From contig JAIVFJ010000530.1 of NCBI GenBank assembly GCA_025765615.1, positions 1 to 27,393 on the forward strand: a stretch of 27,393 nucleotides of DNA. Direction: 5' to 3'. The position numbers were made by a program, and so were the translations under genes. This DNA comes from Zopfochytrium polystomum (lineage: Eukaryota > Chytridiomycota > Chytridiomycetes > Chytridiales > Chytridiaceae). The notes under the pieces are model-generated. The model ran no database searches, was not told the DNA's origin, and worked only from the letters and a program-made list of their open reading frames with translations. Positions 27,223 through 27,393 of the stretch are shown piece after piece (the first letter of the stretch is position 1; every line of letters begins with the position of its first letter).

Positions 27223-27393
27223 GCGAGTGTACAAGGACCGTTTGTTGTGTGTGTATTTGGATTGGTGGGACGGCCCATTGTATATTGCTGTATTGCCGGT
27301 CGCCCCGAACCCACTTGATGCCTCATGGGCCAACGTATTATTGAGCCCTCATTCTCTCCGATGCATAGCGTCTAATTTTCCGTTTGCTCCCCT
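27223..27393. other. 3' flank to window end, nothing recognised
   Basis: This stretch follows the stop of the second SAM protein and contains GTGTGTG and TGTATATTG elements consistent with a 3' untranslated region. No gene is supported. Confidence 0.4.

Noticed and set aside
1..27393. CRISPR arrays, tRNA or rRNA genes, transposons, viral genes
   Set aside because: No regularly spaced short repeats, no cloverleaf or rRNA-like sequence, and no transposase, reverse transcriptase or terminal inverted repeats were seen. The only larger repeat is the gene-end duplication at 2240-3240.

Overview
The window is eukaryotic nuclear DNA, most likely from a GC-rich, early-diverging (chytrid-like) fungus. 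Genes lie on both strands and carry short introns (about 50-120 nt) with GTRNGY-type donors and CTAAC/TTAAC-like branch sites. There is no operon structure. The content fits a fungus: a laccase-type multicopper oxidase, serine/threonine-rich surface proteins with GPI-like tails, and conserved genes for BolA, RMI1, a TIGAR-like phosphatase, a Sin1/Avo1 PH domain and FANK1. FANK1 is typical of organisms with cilia or flagella, which agrees with a zoosporic fungus. Introns and gene families were read by eye from translations; no search was run.

Layout. 1-3640: poorly recognisable genes, mainly on the minus strand, including two diverged copies of a membrane-protein C-terminus (about 2240-2690 and 2905-3630). 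3647-7902: a head-to-tail array of five paralogous small secreted proteins with GPI-like tails; only the fourth copy has an unbroken frame. 7983-9085 (minus): a small acidic protein and a mitochondrial-type BolA protein. 9165-13066 (plus): RMI1, then a TIGAR-like histidine phosphatase. 13274-15431: FANK1 (minus) head to head with a DinB-superfamily protein (plus). 15757-19612: a GPI-like ectodomain protein, a small membrane protein (minus), a stand-alone Sin1-like PH domain, and a membrane protein with the same ectodomain plus transmembrane segment, SAM domain and C-terminal PPPY. 20326-22150 (minus): laccase. 22971-24213: a type II membrane protein. 25320-27222: a second ectodomain-TM-SAM-PPPY protein.

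Two themes stand out. First, a surface-protein neighbourhood: one unnamed ectodomain appears in three genes, twice on a SAM-containing cytoplasmic tail and once with a GPI-like tail. Four putative membrane proteins from two unrelated families end in a PPxY motif, the ligand of Nedd4/Rsp5-type WW domains. This suggests receptor-like proteins whose turnover is controlled by ubiquitin. Second, single-base frame breaks occur in most genes, including FANK1, the DinB protein and the laccase. Conserved residues resume immediately after each break, so most breaks look like consensus sequence errors rather than gene decay. One break is different: the same extra base sits at the same codon position in array copies 1 and 5. 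That is either a shared real frameshift or a possible recoding site.
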